Shown one piece after another: positions 15,504 to 24,175 of a stretch of DNA of 25,919 bases. Within the stretch, counting starts at the first letter, position 1; each line of letters opens with the position of its first letter. The DNA lies in NCBI GenBank assembly GCA_017745115.1, contig JAGIAA010000041.1, positions 1-25,919 on the forward strand, read 5' to 3'. The notes beneath the pieces were generated by a model, which saw only the letters and a list, made by a program, of their open reading frames with translations, was not told the origin of the DNA and made no database searches. The DNA is from Sphingobium sp. Its GTDB lineage: Bacteria; Pseudomonadota; Alphaproteobacteria; Sphingomonadales; Sphingomonadaceae. The position numbers and the translations under genes were made by a program.

Positions 15504-16112
15504 ATGAGCCTACGCGACCGCCTCGCTGCCGCGCTTTCGCCTGATCTCGACCAGCCGCAGACGCAGGACGTTTTTCTCTACGCGGACCGCCCCGAGCCGG
15601 AAGGACCATTCACGCCGGCCGCCGTGCTGATCGCCATCACCGATCGGCCAGCGCCGGGCATGCTCTTCACTCTGCGCCATGCGGGCCTTCGTCAGCATAG
15701 CGGGCAAGTTGCCTTTCCCGGCGGCCGCCTCGATCCGGGAGATGCGGATGCGGTCGCCGCGGCGCTGCGTGAGGCGGAGGAGGAAATCGCCCTGCCGCCG
15801 GCCGTCGTCGAGGTGATCGGCCGCTCGGACACGTTCCGCACCGGCACCGGTTTCGCCATCGAGCCGATCGTCGGCATCGTGCCGCCGGATCTCCCGCTGC
15901 GCCCGGCGGATGGCGAGGTCGAAGCGATCTTCGAGGTGCCGCTCGACTACTTGTTCGACGCCGCCAATCGCGAACTCAAGACCGTCGACTGGCAGGGCGG
16001 CCAGCGCACTTATTATGAGTATCTCTGGGAGGACCGGCGCATCTGGGGCGTGACTGCCGCCATTCTGGTCAATCTCGCGCGTCGCCTCGATGGCGCGAGG
16101 CAGGCGCAGTGA
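15504..16112 (+). CDS. Nudix hydrolase, probable CoA pyrophosphatase (NudL-like)
   Basis: 202 residues from ATG 15504. The CoA-specific signature LFTLRHAGLRQHSGQVAFPGG sits just before the Nudix box (GGRLDPGDADAVAAALREAEEE, residues 73-94), the combination that marks the NudL/UPF0035 group. It would cut CoA or its derivatives to 4'-phosphopantetheine and 3',5'-ADP. No Shine-Dalgarno lies before the start. The start codon instead overlaps the stop of a nine-codon frame at 15478-15507, which may supply translational coupling. Its own stop overlaps the GTG start of the CCA-adding enzyme (GTGA), a pairing common in alphaproteobacteria. Confidence 0.92.
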   Translation: MSLRDRLAAALSPDLDQPQTQDVFLYADRPEPEGPFTPAAVLIAITDRPAPGMLFTLRHAGLRQHSGQVAFPGGRLDPGDADAVAAALREAEEEIALPPAVVEVIGRSDTFRTGTGFAIEPIVGIVPPDLPLRPADGEVEAIFEVPLDYLFDAANRELKTVDWQGGQRTYYEYLWEDRRIWGVTAAILVNLARRLDGARQAQ

Positions 16113-17329
16113 CTGGCGTTCTGCCCTCGATATTGCCGGATGCGGAATGGCGCTCGCGCAGCGGCCTGTCCGAACTTTGCGACGCCCTTGGCACGGGAGC
16201 TGGCGAGGCGCGCTTCGTTGGCGGCGCCGTGCGCGATGGCCTGCTTGGCCTGGCGGTCAAGGATATCGATATCGCCACCGTCCACCGTCCGGAGGAGGTT
16301 GTCGAGCGCGTCAGGCGCGCCGGCTTCAAGGCCGTCCCAACCGGCATAGCCCATGGCACGGTGACGGCCGTCCTCGATCACCGGCCGGTCGAGATCACGA
16401 CGCTCCGCCGCGACGTCTCGACCGATGGCCGTCGCGCCACCGTGGTCTTCGGCACGGATTGGCGCGAGGATGCCGCGCGCCGCGATTTCACGATGAATGC
16501 GCTCTACGCCGAACCGCTGACCGGCGCGCTTCACGATTATTTCGACGGCCTGGCCGATCTCGCGGCGCATCGCGTGCGCTTCATCGGCGATCCCCAGGCG
16601 CGCATCGCCGAGGATCATCTCCGGATCTTGCGCTATTTCCGGTTCACCGCCCGCTTCGGCACGGTCAATCGAGACTCTGTCGATTATGCCGCCTGCGTCG
16701 CCCACGCGACGAGCCTCATGGCCTTGTCGCGCGAACGCATCGCCGACGAGTTCATGAAGCTTCTCTCGCTGCCCGACCCGGCGGATGTGGTTGCGGCCAT
16801 GGTTGAGGACGGCATTTTGAAGCCGGTGCTCCCCGAAATCGATGCAGTAGGCGTTGCAATGCTGCGGGCGCTGGTCGCGGCCGAGCAGGCAACTGGGACG
16901 GCGCCCGATTCTTTGCGTCGCCTGCTGGCGTTGTTGCCGGATGATGCGGAGACGGTGGATCAAGTCGGTGCGCGCCTGCGCCTGTCCAACAAGCTGCGGT
17001 CCCGCATGCAGGCCGCGCTTGGCCCGCACGACGCGTCAACGCCGGAGGGCCTTGCCTATCGCACCGGCGCATCCGCCGCGCTCGATCGTATTCTGCTTGG
17101 CCGCGCGTTTTCCTATGCGGATGCGGCGCGTCTCGAGGGCTGGGTGTCGCCGAAACTTCCGCTTTCGGGCGGCGATCTGATTGCGATGGGGTTGAAGGCC
17201 GGACCGCAGGTGGCGAAGGCACTGCAGGAAGTCGAGCGGCAGTGGATCGCGTCGGGATTTCCGGGCGAGGCGGAGACCCGCGCGCTGGCGGATCAGATCC
17301 TGGTTTCCCTGCTCCGCGCGACCCAATAG
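16109..17329 (+). CDS. cca: CCA-adding tRNA nucleotidyltransferase
   Basis: 406 residues from GTG 16109, overlapping the Nudix stop by 4 bp. Class II nucleotidyltransferase motifs are in order: FVGGAVRDGLLG (about 36-47), the metal-binding D52-I-D54, the GTVTAVL strand, R124-R125-D126-FTMNALY, then GDPQARIAEDHLRILRYFRFTARF, which is the tRNA-binding/HD-adjacent helix. It adds or repairs the 3' CCA of tRNA, though an A-adding-only enzyme cannot be excluded from sequence. The body and tail from about 240 are helical and divergent, as usual. Its 3' end overlaps the converging EAL gene by 37 bp (17293-17329). Confidence 0.93.
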   Translation: MTGVLPSILPDAEWRSRSGLSELCDALGTGAGEARFVGGAVRDGLLGLAVKDIDIATVHRPEEVVERVRRAGFKAVPTGIAHGTVTAVLDHRPVEITTLRRDVSTDGRRATVVFGTDWREDAARRDFTMNALYAEPLTGALHDYFDGLADLAAHRVRFIGDPQARIAEDHLRILRYFRFTARFGTVNRDSVDYAACVAHATSLMALSRERIADEFMKLLSLPDPADVVAAMVEDGILKPVLPEIDAVGVAMLRALVAAEQATGTAPDSLRRLLALLPDDAETVDQVGARLRLSNKLRSRMQAALGPHDASTPEGLAYRTGASAALDRILLGRAFSYADAARLEGWVSPKLPLSGGDLIAMGLKAGPQVAKALQEVERQWIASGFPGEAETRALADQILVSLLRATQ

Positions 17330-19089
17330 TCATAGGCCTCGGTAGGCGTCAGCGGCTTGGCGAAGAAATAGCCCTGGCCGAAATGGCAGCCGAGATTGGC
17401 GAGCTGCACCGCCATGGCCTTTTCCTCAATACCCTCTGCGGTGGTCTTCATGCCCAGGGCGCCTGCAAGGCTGATGATGGCCTTGATAAGCGCGACCTTG
17501 TCCTCGTCACCGATCATGTCCTTGACGAAGCTGCGGTCGATCTTGAGCACGTCGATGGGAAGGGCCTGCAAGCTGGCGAGGTTCGAGAAACCGGTGCCGA
17601 AGTCGTCCATCGCGACCGTCACGTCCATGGCCTGCAGCGCGGCGAGCAGTTGGCGGGTCTTGTCAGGGTCGCTGATGAGGGCGCTCTCGGTGAGTTCGAT
17701 CGTGAGACGTTTGCCGTCGATACCCGAATAGCGAAGGGCCTCCTCGACCGCGCGCGGCACATTGTCGCGCACCATCTGCACCGGCGAGAGATTGACGTTC
17801 ATCGTGATCGGGAGCTGCTCGCCGTGGGAACGATCCCAGTTGGCCAGCGTCTGAGTGCATTCGCATAGCGCCCAGCGGCCGAGCGGCACGATGAGGCCGG
17901 ACTCCTCGGCGACCGGGATGAACTCGACGGGCGAGACCTGCCCGAGCACGGGATCGTTCCAGCGCGCGAGCGCCTCGAACCCCTTCACCGATCCATCCTG
18001 AAGGTTGATGAGCGGCTGGAACGCGAGCTCCAGCGTGCCGGCTTCGATGGCCTCGCGCAGCCGGTTCTCCACGGTAAAACGCTTCAGCGCCTCGCGAAGA
18101 ACATGGGCGCGGTAAACTTCGAGGGCGCCCGAGCGCTTGGCGCGTTTGACGGCCGCCTGGGCCTGGCGAAGCAGGTTTTCCGCGTCGCCCTCGGCTTCCT
18201 GGGCGAGCGCGCAGCCCACCGCGACCTCGACGCTGATGAGATAGGTAGACAGCCGTATCGGCGATTCGAAGGCCTTGCGGATCCGGTCGGCAATCTGCAG
18301 CACTTCGGACAATCCATGTCCGACATGCGCGAAGATCGCAAATTCATTGCCGCCAATGCGAGCCAGGATGTCGCCGGCGCGCAGCACCGATTTCACGCGC
18401 CGCGCCACGGTGATGATGAGCTCGTCGCCAGCCATGGCGCCCAGTGATTCGTTGATGCGGCTGAAGCGGACGAGATCGAGCGCGATAACCGCATAATGGG
18501 AGCGCTGCACGTCGCTTTCGGGGTCGTCGAGCTGGAGTTCGATCTGCTCGACGAAACCGATTCGGTTAGGCAGCGAGGTCAGGCTGTCGGTGAGGAGCTC
18601 CTTGCGCAGCGTCGATTCGGCTTTTCGCTCGCTCGTACGATCGGTCGCGGCAAGCAACAGAAGTGATTCGGACTCGTCGTTTCCTTCGACCCAGGTCAGG
18701 GAGCAGCTGTAGACGCGGGCACCCAATTGACCCTGAAATTCGATCTCGAATCGGTCGGAAGGACGGTGCGACTGGAACATCGTCTCGGCGCGTTCACGCC
18801 AGTCGAACTGCCGGTTCGCGCGCCGCTCGACGACGGGCTGCGAGCCTTCGATCTCCTCGAAAAACTGGCTGAATTCCTCGTTTTGTGCGAGAATTTCAAT
18901 CGTATTCGCCGGCTGATGGATGAGCGCTGCCGGATAGGGGAGAGCCCGCAGAAGCGCCGCATAGCCACCCGCCGGCGCGTCCGGATGCATGCCGATGCGC
19001 TGGCCAGCCGAACGCGCAGCCGGACGAGCGTTCGTCGGCGCAGAATCGTTGGCGCTGCTTTTTGCGCGGGCTGTCATGCGGTCGGGCAT
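17293..19089 (-). CDS. GGDEF/EAL cyclic-di-GMP phosphodiesterase with PAS-like domain
   Basis: About 598 residues from ATG 19089. A GTG at 19152 would add 21 and has no better ribosome site. A PAS-like sensor region (about 47-157) is followed by a GGDEF domain (about 165-325) and an EAL domain (about 335-590). The GGDEF site is GGNEF (246-250), so diguanylate cyclase activity is probably lost and the domain may bind GTP as a regulator. The EAL site is intact: FEALARW (372-374), MNVNLSP, ELTES (465-469), DDFGTG (495-500), KIDRSF (516-521) and AEGIEE. No membrane helix is seen. It lies 95 nt after parC on the same strand and runs into cca at its 3' end. Confidence 0.93.
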   Translation of the reverse strand: MPDRMTARAKSSANDSAPTNARPAARSAGQRIGMHPDAPAGGYAALLRALPYPAALIHQPANTIEILAQNEEFSQFFEEIEGSQPVVERRANRQFDWRERAETMFQSHRPSDRFEIEFQGQLGARVYSCSLTWVEGNDESESLLLLAATDRTSERKAESTLRKELLTDSLTSLPNRIGFVEQIELQLDDPESDVQRSHYAVIALDLVRFSRINESLGAMAGDELIITVARRVKSVLRAGDILARIGGNEFAIFAHVGHGLSEVLQIADRIRKAFESPIRLSTYLISVEVAVGCALAQEAEGDAENLLRQAQAAVKRAKRSGALEVYRAHVLREALKRFTVENRLREAIEAGTLELAFQPLINLQDGSVKGFEALARWNDPVLGQVSPVEFIPVAEESGLIVPLGRWALCECTQTLANWDRSHGEQLPITMNVNLSPVQMVRDNVPRAVEEALRYSGIDGKRLTIELTESALISDPDKTRQLLAALQAMDVTVAMDDFGTGFSNLASLQALPIDVLKIDRSFVKDMIGDEDKVALIKAIISLAGALGMKTTAEGIEEKAMAVQLANLGCHFGQGYFFAKPLTPTEAYDYWVARSRETRI

Positions 19090-19184
19090 AGCCGTTCTGT
19101 GGTAAACGAACGCTAAACCACGGATTTTCCTTGCCCGCCGGTCCCTTAACACCCCTATCGCACGACCGTCCCGCTCGTATGGGC

Positions 19185-21476
19185 CTAGTCAAAGCGATTA
19201 TCGCGGGGGAAGCCATTGGGCGGCATCCGCCCCGCCGCGCCGCGCGCCGCGCGCCAGGGCAGGAGATCGGTCTCGGTGCGCGTCCGGCCGCTGTCGCCGC
19301 CCATGGCCCAGCTGAGGCCCTGGATCATGACGAGGCTGGTCGCGTCGGACAGGCCGCCATCGCGATAGCGCTGGAGCGTAACGCCTTGACCGCGCGCCAT
19401 TTCCGGCAGCTCGGCAAGCGGGAAGATGACCAGCTTGCGATTCTCGCCGATCACCGCGACGGCGTCGGCGCCCTCGATCAGGGGACGCACGATCTTGAGC
19501 GTCGCCCCGGCCTTGAGATTGACCACCTGCTTGCCCTTGCGGGTCTCGGCGAGGATCTCGGCCACCGGTGCGATGAAACCGCGCCCGTCGCTCGCCGCGA
19601 GCAGCAGCTTCGCGTCCGCCTTTGCAGCAAGCAAAGCCACGATGGCGGTCTCGTTGGCGAGATCGATCATCAGGCGCACGGGCTCGCCGAAGCCGCGCCC
19701 GCCGGGCAGCTTGTCCGCGCCCAGCGTGAAGAAGCGGCCGTCGGAGCCGGCCAGCAGGACCTTGTCGGTCGTCTGGCAATGGAAGGCATAGGCCGGGCCG
19801 TCGCCTTCCTTGAACTTCAGTGTCTCGGTCGAGGCGAGATCGACATGGCCCTTCATCGCGCGGATCCAGCCGCGCTGGGACATAATGACCGTGATCGGCT
19901 CGCGCTCGATCATGGCTTCGAGCGGAATGTCACGCGCGGGCGCCGCCTCCTCGAGGCCCGTGCGCCGCGCGCCGACACCGCTTTCAGGACCATAGCGCTT
20001 GCGCAGCGCGCCCAGGTCCTTCTTGAGCCGCGTCTTCTGGCGGGCTTCGGACTCGACGAGCTTCTGCAAGTCCTCGCGCTCGGCGGTGAGGTCGCTATGC
20101 TCGCGGCGCAGCTCCATTTCCTCGAGACGGCGCAAGCTGCGCAACCGCATGTTGAGGATCGCCTCGGCCTGCCGATCGGTCAGTCCGAACTCCGCCATCA
20201 TCACCGGCTTGGGTTCATCCTCGGTGCGGATGATCTCGATCACGCGGTCGAGGTTCAGATAGGCAATGATGTAACCGTCAAGCAGCTCGAGCCGGTTGTC
20301 GATCTGGGCGATGCGGTGATTGGAGCGGCGGAGCAGTACCTCGATCTGGTGGTGCAGCCAGGCGGTCAGAACCTCCTTGAGGCCCATGACTCGCGGCGTA
20401 CGGCTTGCGTCCAGCACGTTGAGATTGAGCGGGAAGCGGCTCTCCAGGTCGGTCATGCGGAAGAGACCGTCCATCAGCACCTGCGGATCGACCGTGCGGG
20501 CGCGCGGTTCGATCACGATGCGCAGCTGCTCGTCCGATTCGTCGCGCACGTCCGCGAGGATCGGCAGCTTCTTGTCGGCAATGAGCTGGGCGATCTGCTC
20601 GATGAGCTTGCCCTTGGCGACGCCGTAGGGGATCTCGTCGATCACCGTGACCCAGGTGCCGCGCCCCTCGTCTTCCTTGTGCCAGCGCGAGCGCACGCGC
20701 ATCGAGCCGCGCCCGGTCGCATAAGAATCGGAAATGAAGGAAGGCGGATCGACAAGCAGACCGCCAGTCGGGAAGTCGGGTCCCTTCACGAACGCCATGA
20801 GTTCGTCATGGCTCGCGCCAGGCCGATCGATGAGCAGCGTCGCCGCATCGATCACCTCGGCGACATTATGCGGCGGGATGCTCGTCGCCATGCCGACGGC
20901 GATACCGGCCGCGCCATTGGCAAGCAGGTTGGGGAAAAGGCCCGGAAAGACCTCGGGCTCTTCTTCCTCGCCATTATAGGTGGGTTTGAAGTCGACCGTG
21001 CCCTGGTCGAGCCCGTCCATGAGGTCGGCGGCGGCCTGCGTCAGGCGCGCTTCGGTGTAGCGGGAGGCGGCGGCGTTATCACCGTCGATATTGCCGAAAT
21101 TGCCCTGGCCTTCGACCAAAGGCATGCGGGTCGCGAAGGTCTGCGCCAGGCGGACCATCGCGTCATAGACCGCGATCTCGCCATGCGGGTGGTATTTGCC
21201 GGTGGTGTCGCCGACGATGCGCGCGCTCTTCTTGAACGAGGTCGTGTTGCGCTCGGGATTGGCGGCGAGAATGTCGGGATTTGGGCCGCCCGGCTCGAGC
21301 CGCAGCTGGCGCATGGCCCAGAGCAGCCGGCGATGCACGGGTTTCAGGCCGTCGCGCAGATCGGGCAGCGAGCGCGCTGTGATCGTCGACAGCGCGTAGA
21401 CGAGATAGCGTTCGGAAAGCGCGCTATCGAAGGGGCGATCGAGAATGCCCTCTGGCGCGTCGGGAAGATCGGTCAT
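19185..21476 (-). CDS. parC: DNA topoisomerase IV subunit A
   Basis: 763 residues from ATG 21476. With ParE it decatenates daughter chromosomes. The N-terminus [31 protein letters not shown] and the catalytic loop AAASRY140TEARL are diagnostic. The quinolone-determining segment reads GKYHPHGE100I101AVYDAMVRL, in which the usual serine next to the acidic residue is isoleucine. The coiled-coil gate is at about 365-500. The C-terminal half contains beta-pinwheel blades ([42 protein letters not shown]), with fewer repeats than GyrA and no GyrA box, supporting ParC. No parE is adjacent. The gene ends 95 nt before the EAL gene start on the same strand. Confidence 0.96.
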   Translation of the reverse strand: MTDLPDAPEGILDRPFDSALSERYLVYALSTITARSLPDLRDGLKPVHRRLLWAMRQLRLEPGGPNPDILAANPERNTTSFKKSARIVGDTTGKYHPHGEIAVYDAMVRLAQTFATRMPLVEGQGNFGNIDGDNAAASRYTEARLTQAAADLMDGLDQGTVDFKPTYNGEEEEPEVFPGLFPNLLANGAAGIAVGMATSIPPHNVAEVIDAATLLIDRPGASHDELMAFVKGPDFPTGGLLVDPPSFISDSYATGRGSMRVRSRWHKEDEGRGTWVTVIDEIPYGVAKGKLIEQIAQLIADKKLPILADVRDESDEQLRIVIEPRARTVDPQVLMDGLFRMTDLESRFPLNLNVLDASRTPRVMGLKEVLTAWLHHQIEVLLRRSNHRIAQIDNRLELLDGYIIAYLNLDRVIEIIRTEDEPKPVMMAEFGLTDRQAEAILNMRLRSLRRLEEMELRREHSDLTAEREDLQKLVESEARQKTRLKKDLGALRKRYGPESGVGARRTGLEEAAPARDIPLEAMIEREPITVIMSQRGWIRAMKGHVDLASTETLKFKEGDGPAYAFHCQTTDKVLLAGSDGRFFTLGADKLPGGRGFGEPVRLMIDLANETAIVALLAAKADAKLLLAASDGRGFIAPVAEILAETRKGKQVVNLKAGATLKIVRPLIEGADAVAVIGENRKLVIFPLAELPEMARGQGVTLQRYRDGGLSDATSLVMIQGLSWAMGGDSGRTRTETDLLPWRAARGAAGRMPPNGFPRDNRFD

Positions 21477-21788
21477 GAACGGCGATTAGCAAGCGCCAAG
21501 GGGCTTGGGTAGGGGCGGCGCGTCTGTGCCCATGGCCGCGCGAAAGGTTGTGAAGGTTGTGCCCCTGGAGAGAGAAAATTCTCGTTGCCCGGCGTGACCG
21601 TCCTGGCGGCAGATCGGCGGATGGAAGAAGGATGGCGCGGGATCATGGCTAGGCACATGCCATGGCCACGCCGATGTAGGACAGCGGAAAATGCGGCTGC
21701 TGTTGAAGGTAAGCCATGCTATCCAGATCGGCAGCGCTTCAGCCGGTAGGTACAAACCGTTAATCGACTGCAATGGGGTGGAAAGCAG
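21477..21788. other. 312-bp non-coding spacer upstream of parC
   Basis: I see no gene here. An open frame exists on the minus strand (21486-21773, 95 codons) but its composition is not protein-like (many P, F, H, C and no domain) and it lacks a ribosome site. The stretch holds short dyads, such as CCAAG/CTTGG near 21497-21509 and GAGAA/TTCTC near 21573-21584, and must contain the parC promoter. Hexamers are too degenerate to name. It could also be the remnant of a decayed gene. Confidence 0.5.
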
Positions 21789-22022
21789 TCACTCGTCCTT
21801 GACGTGAACACCCCACATGATCGAGCGCCACGAGCGCCCATTTGCCTTCCGCTGATACAGCAAAACTCCCGCTAGAAGGACAACCAAAGCGGTCATGATA
21901 ATGGAGAAATCCAGCCATAGCATCGCCAACGAAATCAGAGCCATGAGCGGCAAGAAAAGAAAGAGCCATCGGAGCCACGCTCTCTTGATCAGTGCCGACC
22001 TTCGCCCGTCAATCTGTGACAC
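21789..22022 (-). CDS. Small two-helix membrane protein, lower GC than neighbours
   Basis: 77 residues from GTG 22022, chosen because GGAGG lies 5 nt upstream. GTG 22034 is the longer alternative. After a basic N-terminus (SQIDGRRSALIKRAWLRW) come two hydrophobic helices at about 16-36 and 39-56, then a polar basic tail (YQRKANGRSWRSIMW) ending in VKDE. Topology is probably a hairpin with both ends in the cytoplasm. The base composition is visibly lower in GC than parC or the MFS gene on either side, and codon choice is less biased, which may indicate recent acquisition or weak expression. No family is recognised. Confidence 0.6.
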   Translation of the reverse strand: MSQIDGRRSALIKRAWLRWLFLFLPLMALISLAMLWLDFSIIMTALVVLLAGVLLYQRKANGRSWRSIMWGVHVKDE

Positions 22023-22079
22023 TATGACCTCCACGATTTCTGTTTTGTTGCAGACCGAGCAAGCGTCCGCAACGGCGTC

Positions 22080-22111
22080 GTGTCCCGACAGTCCGCTTTG
22101 TGTCCTGACGG
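22080..22111. promoter_or_regulatory. Tandem 12-bp repeat, candidate operator
   Basis: GTGTCCCGACAG (22080-22091) and GTGTCCTGACGG (22100-22111) match at 10 of 12 positions with a 20-bp period, and each half contains a TGTC..GACA-type dyad on the minus strand. The pair lies about 60 nt upstream of the small membrane gene at 21789-22022 and just after the csaA stop, so a regulator could bind here. The function is inferred from position only. Confidence 0.35.
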
Positions 22112-22112
22112 C

Positions 22113-22484
22113 CTAGAACAGCCGCCCGCCCAGCGGCACATCCTTGTCTGGCGCGAACAGCACGACGGCACCCCTTTCGTCGGGAAAGCCGAGCGTCAGC
22201 ACTTGCGACATGAATTTGCCGATCTGGCGCGGCGGGAAGTTGACGACGGCTGCCACCATCCGGCCCGGCAACGCATCCAGCGCGTAATTCTCGGTGATCT
22301 GCACGCTCGATTTGCGCTCGCCGATGACCGGGCCGAAATCGATCATGATCTTGTAGGCCGGCTTGCGCGCCTCGGGGAACGGCTCGGCCGAGACGATCCG
22401 GCCGACGCGGATGTCCACCGCGAGGAACTGGTCGAAGCCGATCTCCGGTGCGGGCGGCGTGGCGGGATCATGAAGCAGGTGCAT
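22113..22484 (-). CDS. CsaA-like tRNA-binding domain protein
   Basis: 123 residues from ATG 22484. An upstream extension of the frame to 22694 is antisense-like, overlaps the MFS gene and is arginine-rich, so it is excluded. The OB-fold tRNA-binding (EMAP II-like) core is visible: FLAVDIRVGRIVSAEPFPEARKPAYKIMIDFG, VQITENY, LPGRMVAAVVNFPPRQIGKFMSQVLTLGFPDE, then VVLFAPDKDVPLGGRLF. This matches CsaA, a small dimeric protein with proposed chaperone or tRNA-structure binding function. It starts 17 nt after the stop of the MFS gene on the same strand, so the two probably share a transcript. Confidence 0.9.
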   Translation of the reverse strand: MHLLHDPATPPAPEIGFDQFLAVDIRVGRIVSAEPFPEARKPAYKIMIDFGPVIGERKSSVQITENYALDALPGRMVAAVVNFPPRQIGKFMSQVLTLGFPDERGAVVLFAPDKDVPLGGRLF

Positions 22485-22501
22485 GGCGGCAGGGTAGCCG
22501 C

Positions 22502-23932
22502 TCAGTCGGTCTCCGCATAGGCGCGGTCGAGATCGACCTCGAGATGGCGCGCGGCCAGCCAGTAATGCGCGGCCGACCAGAGAAAGAGCAGCGAGGCGAG
22601 GGCGATCGCCCAGGCAATGCCGGCGCGCGACGCGGCGCTGCAGGCTTCGGCGAGGCCTGCAGTGGCACCCGGTCCGGCGGCACCTCCTGGGCAAAGCTGC
22701 GCAAAGTCGCCGAGCGCGAAGCTATGGGCTGCCATCGTATCGCTGATGAAGCCGACGAGCGTCGGGCCGAGGCCGATGCCGATGAGATTGAGCGTGATGG
22801 TGAGGATGAAGGCGGCCGATGCGCGCATGCTTGAATCGACCATGTTCTGCGTCAGCGCGATCGACGGCGTGTAATAGACGAACAGGGTCACATGGCCGAT
22901 CAGCAGCAAGGCGACCGGCAAGATGATGGATGTCGACGAGGCGGTGAAGGCACCCGCTATGAAGAGCGGCGTGGTCAGGGCAAGACCGATCGCCGATCCC
23001 CAGACCAGCCAGCGGCGATCGCGCTGCGCGAGCCAGTTGAGCCCGAAACCGCCGAGCGCCAGGCCCGAAGCCATGCCGACGACGCCGATACCGCCCAGCA
23101 ATTTGCCCGTATCGGCCATGCCCAGATGGAAGTTGGAGACGAAGAAGCGCGCCAGGAACTGGCCGATGCCGTTCATGCCGCTCGACGCGAGGCCGACGCC
23201 GATCAGCACGTGCATCATCGAGCGCTTCGACCCGAGAAAACGCATGACGTTCCACATTGAGGGTGGCTTGCGCGCGCCCGCGCCGGGCGGATCGAATGCG
23301 CCGCGCGCCGGCTCACGCATCGTGACGAGAACGAGCAGTGCCAGGACGGCAGCGGGAACTGCAAGACCTGCGAACCACCAACGCCAATCGGTGTTTTGCG
23401 CCACCCAGCCGCCGATGCTGGCGCCGGCAAAGGCGCCGGCCGGCGCACCGATCCAGACCACGGTCATCGCCGAGGTGCGCCGCTGGGGCGGGTAGTGGTC
23501 ACCGATCAGGGATGAGACAGGCGGTCCGACGAAACCGGCATCGCCCGCGCCCACCCCAAGCCGGCCGAGGAGGATGTGCGTGAAGCTCGTCGCGCGCGAG
23601 CAGAGAAAGATGAATGCCGAGAATGTCGCGACCGAGATGCCGATGATGAGCGACCGGCGGCGGCGGTCGGCGAGCCGCGCGATCGGCAAGGCGAGCGCGA
23701 CGAAGAACAGCGCGAAGGCGAGGCCCTGCATCAGGCCAAGCTGGGTATCGCTGAGCTTGAGATCGGCCTTCATGGCGGGCGCGATGGCCGCAAGCCCCTG
23801 CCGGTCGGCAAGGTTCAGGGCGCTCATCAGGGTCAGCAGCAAGAGCAGCCAGGCGCGATAGCCGCGCGAGAAAGCGACAGGTTGCGGCGGTGCGACGACG
23901 TCCACCGGTTCAGCGGCGATATGCTGGGCCAT
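22502..23932 (-). CDS. MFS transporter (spinster-like group)
   Basis: 476 residues from ATG 23932, preceded by GGGAGGGG at good spacing. Twelve hydrophobic segments alternate with short loops. The cytoplasmic 2-3 loop motif A is recognisable as LPIARLADRRRRSLIIG, and NLADRQGLAAIAPAMKADL in the first helix region resembles the spinster and related anion-symporter groups common in sphingomonads. The central loop (about 205-225) is proline-rich and basic. The substrate cannot be read from sequence. Candidates include aromatic acids, organic anions and lipids. It is the first gene of a probable two-gene unit with csaA and is divergent from hemB across a palindromic repeat. Confidence 0.88.
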   Translation of the reverse strand: MAQHIAAEPVDVVAPPQPVAFSRGYRAWLLLLLTLMSALNLADRQGLAAIAPAMKADLKLSDTQLGLMQGLAFALFFVALALPIARLADRRRRSLIIGISVATFSAFIFLCSRATSFTHILLGRLGVGAGDAGFVGPPVSSLIGDHYPPQRRTSAMTVVWIGAPAGAFAGASIGGWVAQNTDWRWWFAGLAVPAAVLALLVLVTMREPARGAFDPPGAGARKPPSMWNVMRFLGSKRSMMHVLIGVGLASSGMNGIGQFLARFFVSNFHLGMADTGKLLGGIGVVGMASGLALGGFGLNWLAQRDRRWLVWGSAIGLALTTPLFIAGAFTASSTSIILPVALLLIGHVTLFVYYTPSIALTQNMVDSSMRASAAFILTITLNLIGIGLGPTLVGFISDTMAAHSFALGDFAQLCPGGAAGPGATAGLAEACSAASRAGIAWAIALASLLFLWSAAHYWLAARHLEVDLDRAYAETD

Positions 23933-24012
23933 GTCCCCTCCCTTTTCGAGGATGAAGGGCTACGGGGCGGGACAAGTCAAACGAATAGAATCACCTTCTG
24001 ATTACCCGAACC

Positions 24013-24093
24013 GTCGCCCCGGCCCTGAGCCGGGGACCCGCTTCCTCGAGGCCGTAGCGAGGCAGCGGGACCCCGGGTCGAGCCCGGGGTGAC
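24013..24093. repeat. Composite palindromic intergenic repeat
   Basis: Outer ends GTCGCCCCGG (24013-24022) and CCGGGGTGAC (24084-24093) are inverted copies with one G-T pair. Inside are two 7-bp hairpins, CCCCGGC/GCCGGGG (24017-24035) and CCCCGGG/CCCGGGG (24071-24089). They flank a central imperfect stem (CCCGCT and CCTCG at 24037-24048 against CGAGG and AGCGGG at 24058-24069). It lies between the divergent MFS and hemB genes. Repeats with the theme CCCCGG..CCGGGG..GTGAC are widespread between genes in sphingomonads. It is unrelated in sequence to the element at 1787-1883. Confidence 0.75.
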
Positions 24094-24140
24094 GACAGGG
24101 AGGCATCGCGATCCGGCGCTGGGCCGAATCGCTCATCCCA

Positions 24141-24169
24141 TTGATCGCGCGCGCGGGGGGGCCTATCCC
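24141..24169 (+). promoter_or_regulatory. Candidate hemB promoter giving a leaderless transcript
   Basis: TTGATC (24141-24146), a 17-nt spacer and TATCCC (24164-24169) resemble weak -35 and -10 hexamers. The -10 would end 6 nt before the ATG at 24176, and no Shine-Dalgarno precedes that ATG. A start of transcription at or beside the ATG is therefore possible. Hexamer matches are partial. Confidence 0.3.
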
Positions 24170-24175
24170 GCCGCC

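Noticed and set aside
19131..21512. 793-codon plus-strand open frame
   Set aside because: Antisense to parC across its length, with no recognisable domain. parC is unambiguous.
21486..21773. 95-codon minus-strand frame upstream of parC
   Set aside because: No ribosome site, no domain, and P/F/H/C-rich composition unlike local proteins.
22485..22694. N-terminal extension of the CsaA-like protein
   Set aside because: It is an out-of-frame arginine-rich shadow of the MFS gene. The family starts near MHLL at 22484.
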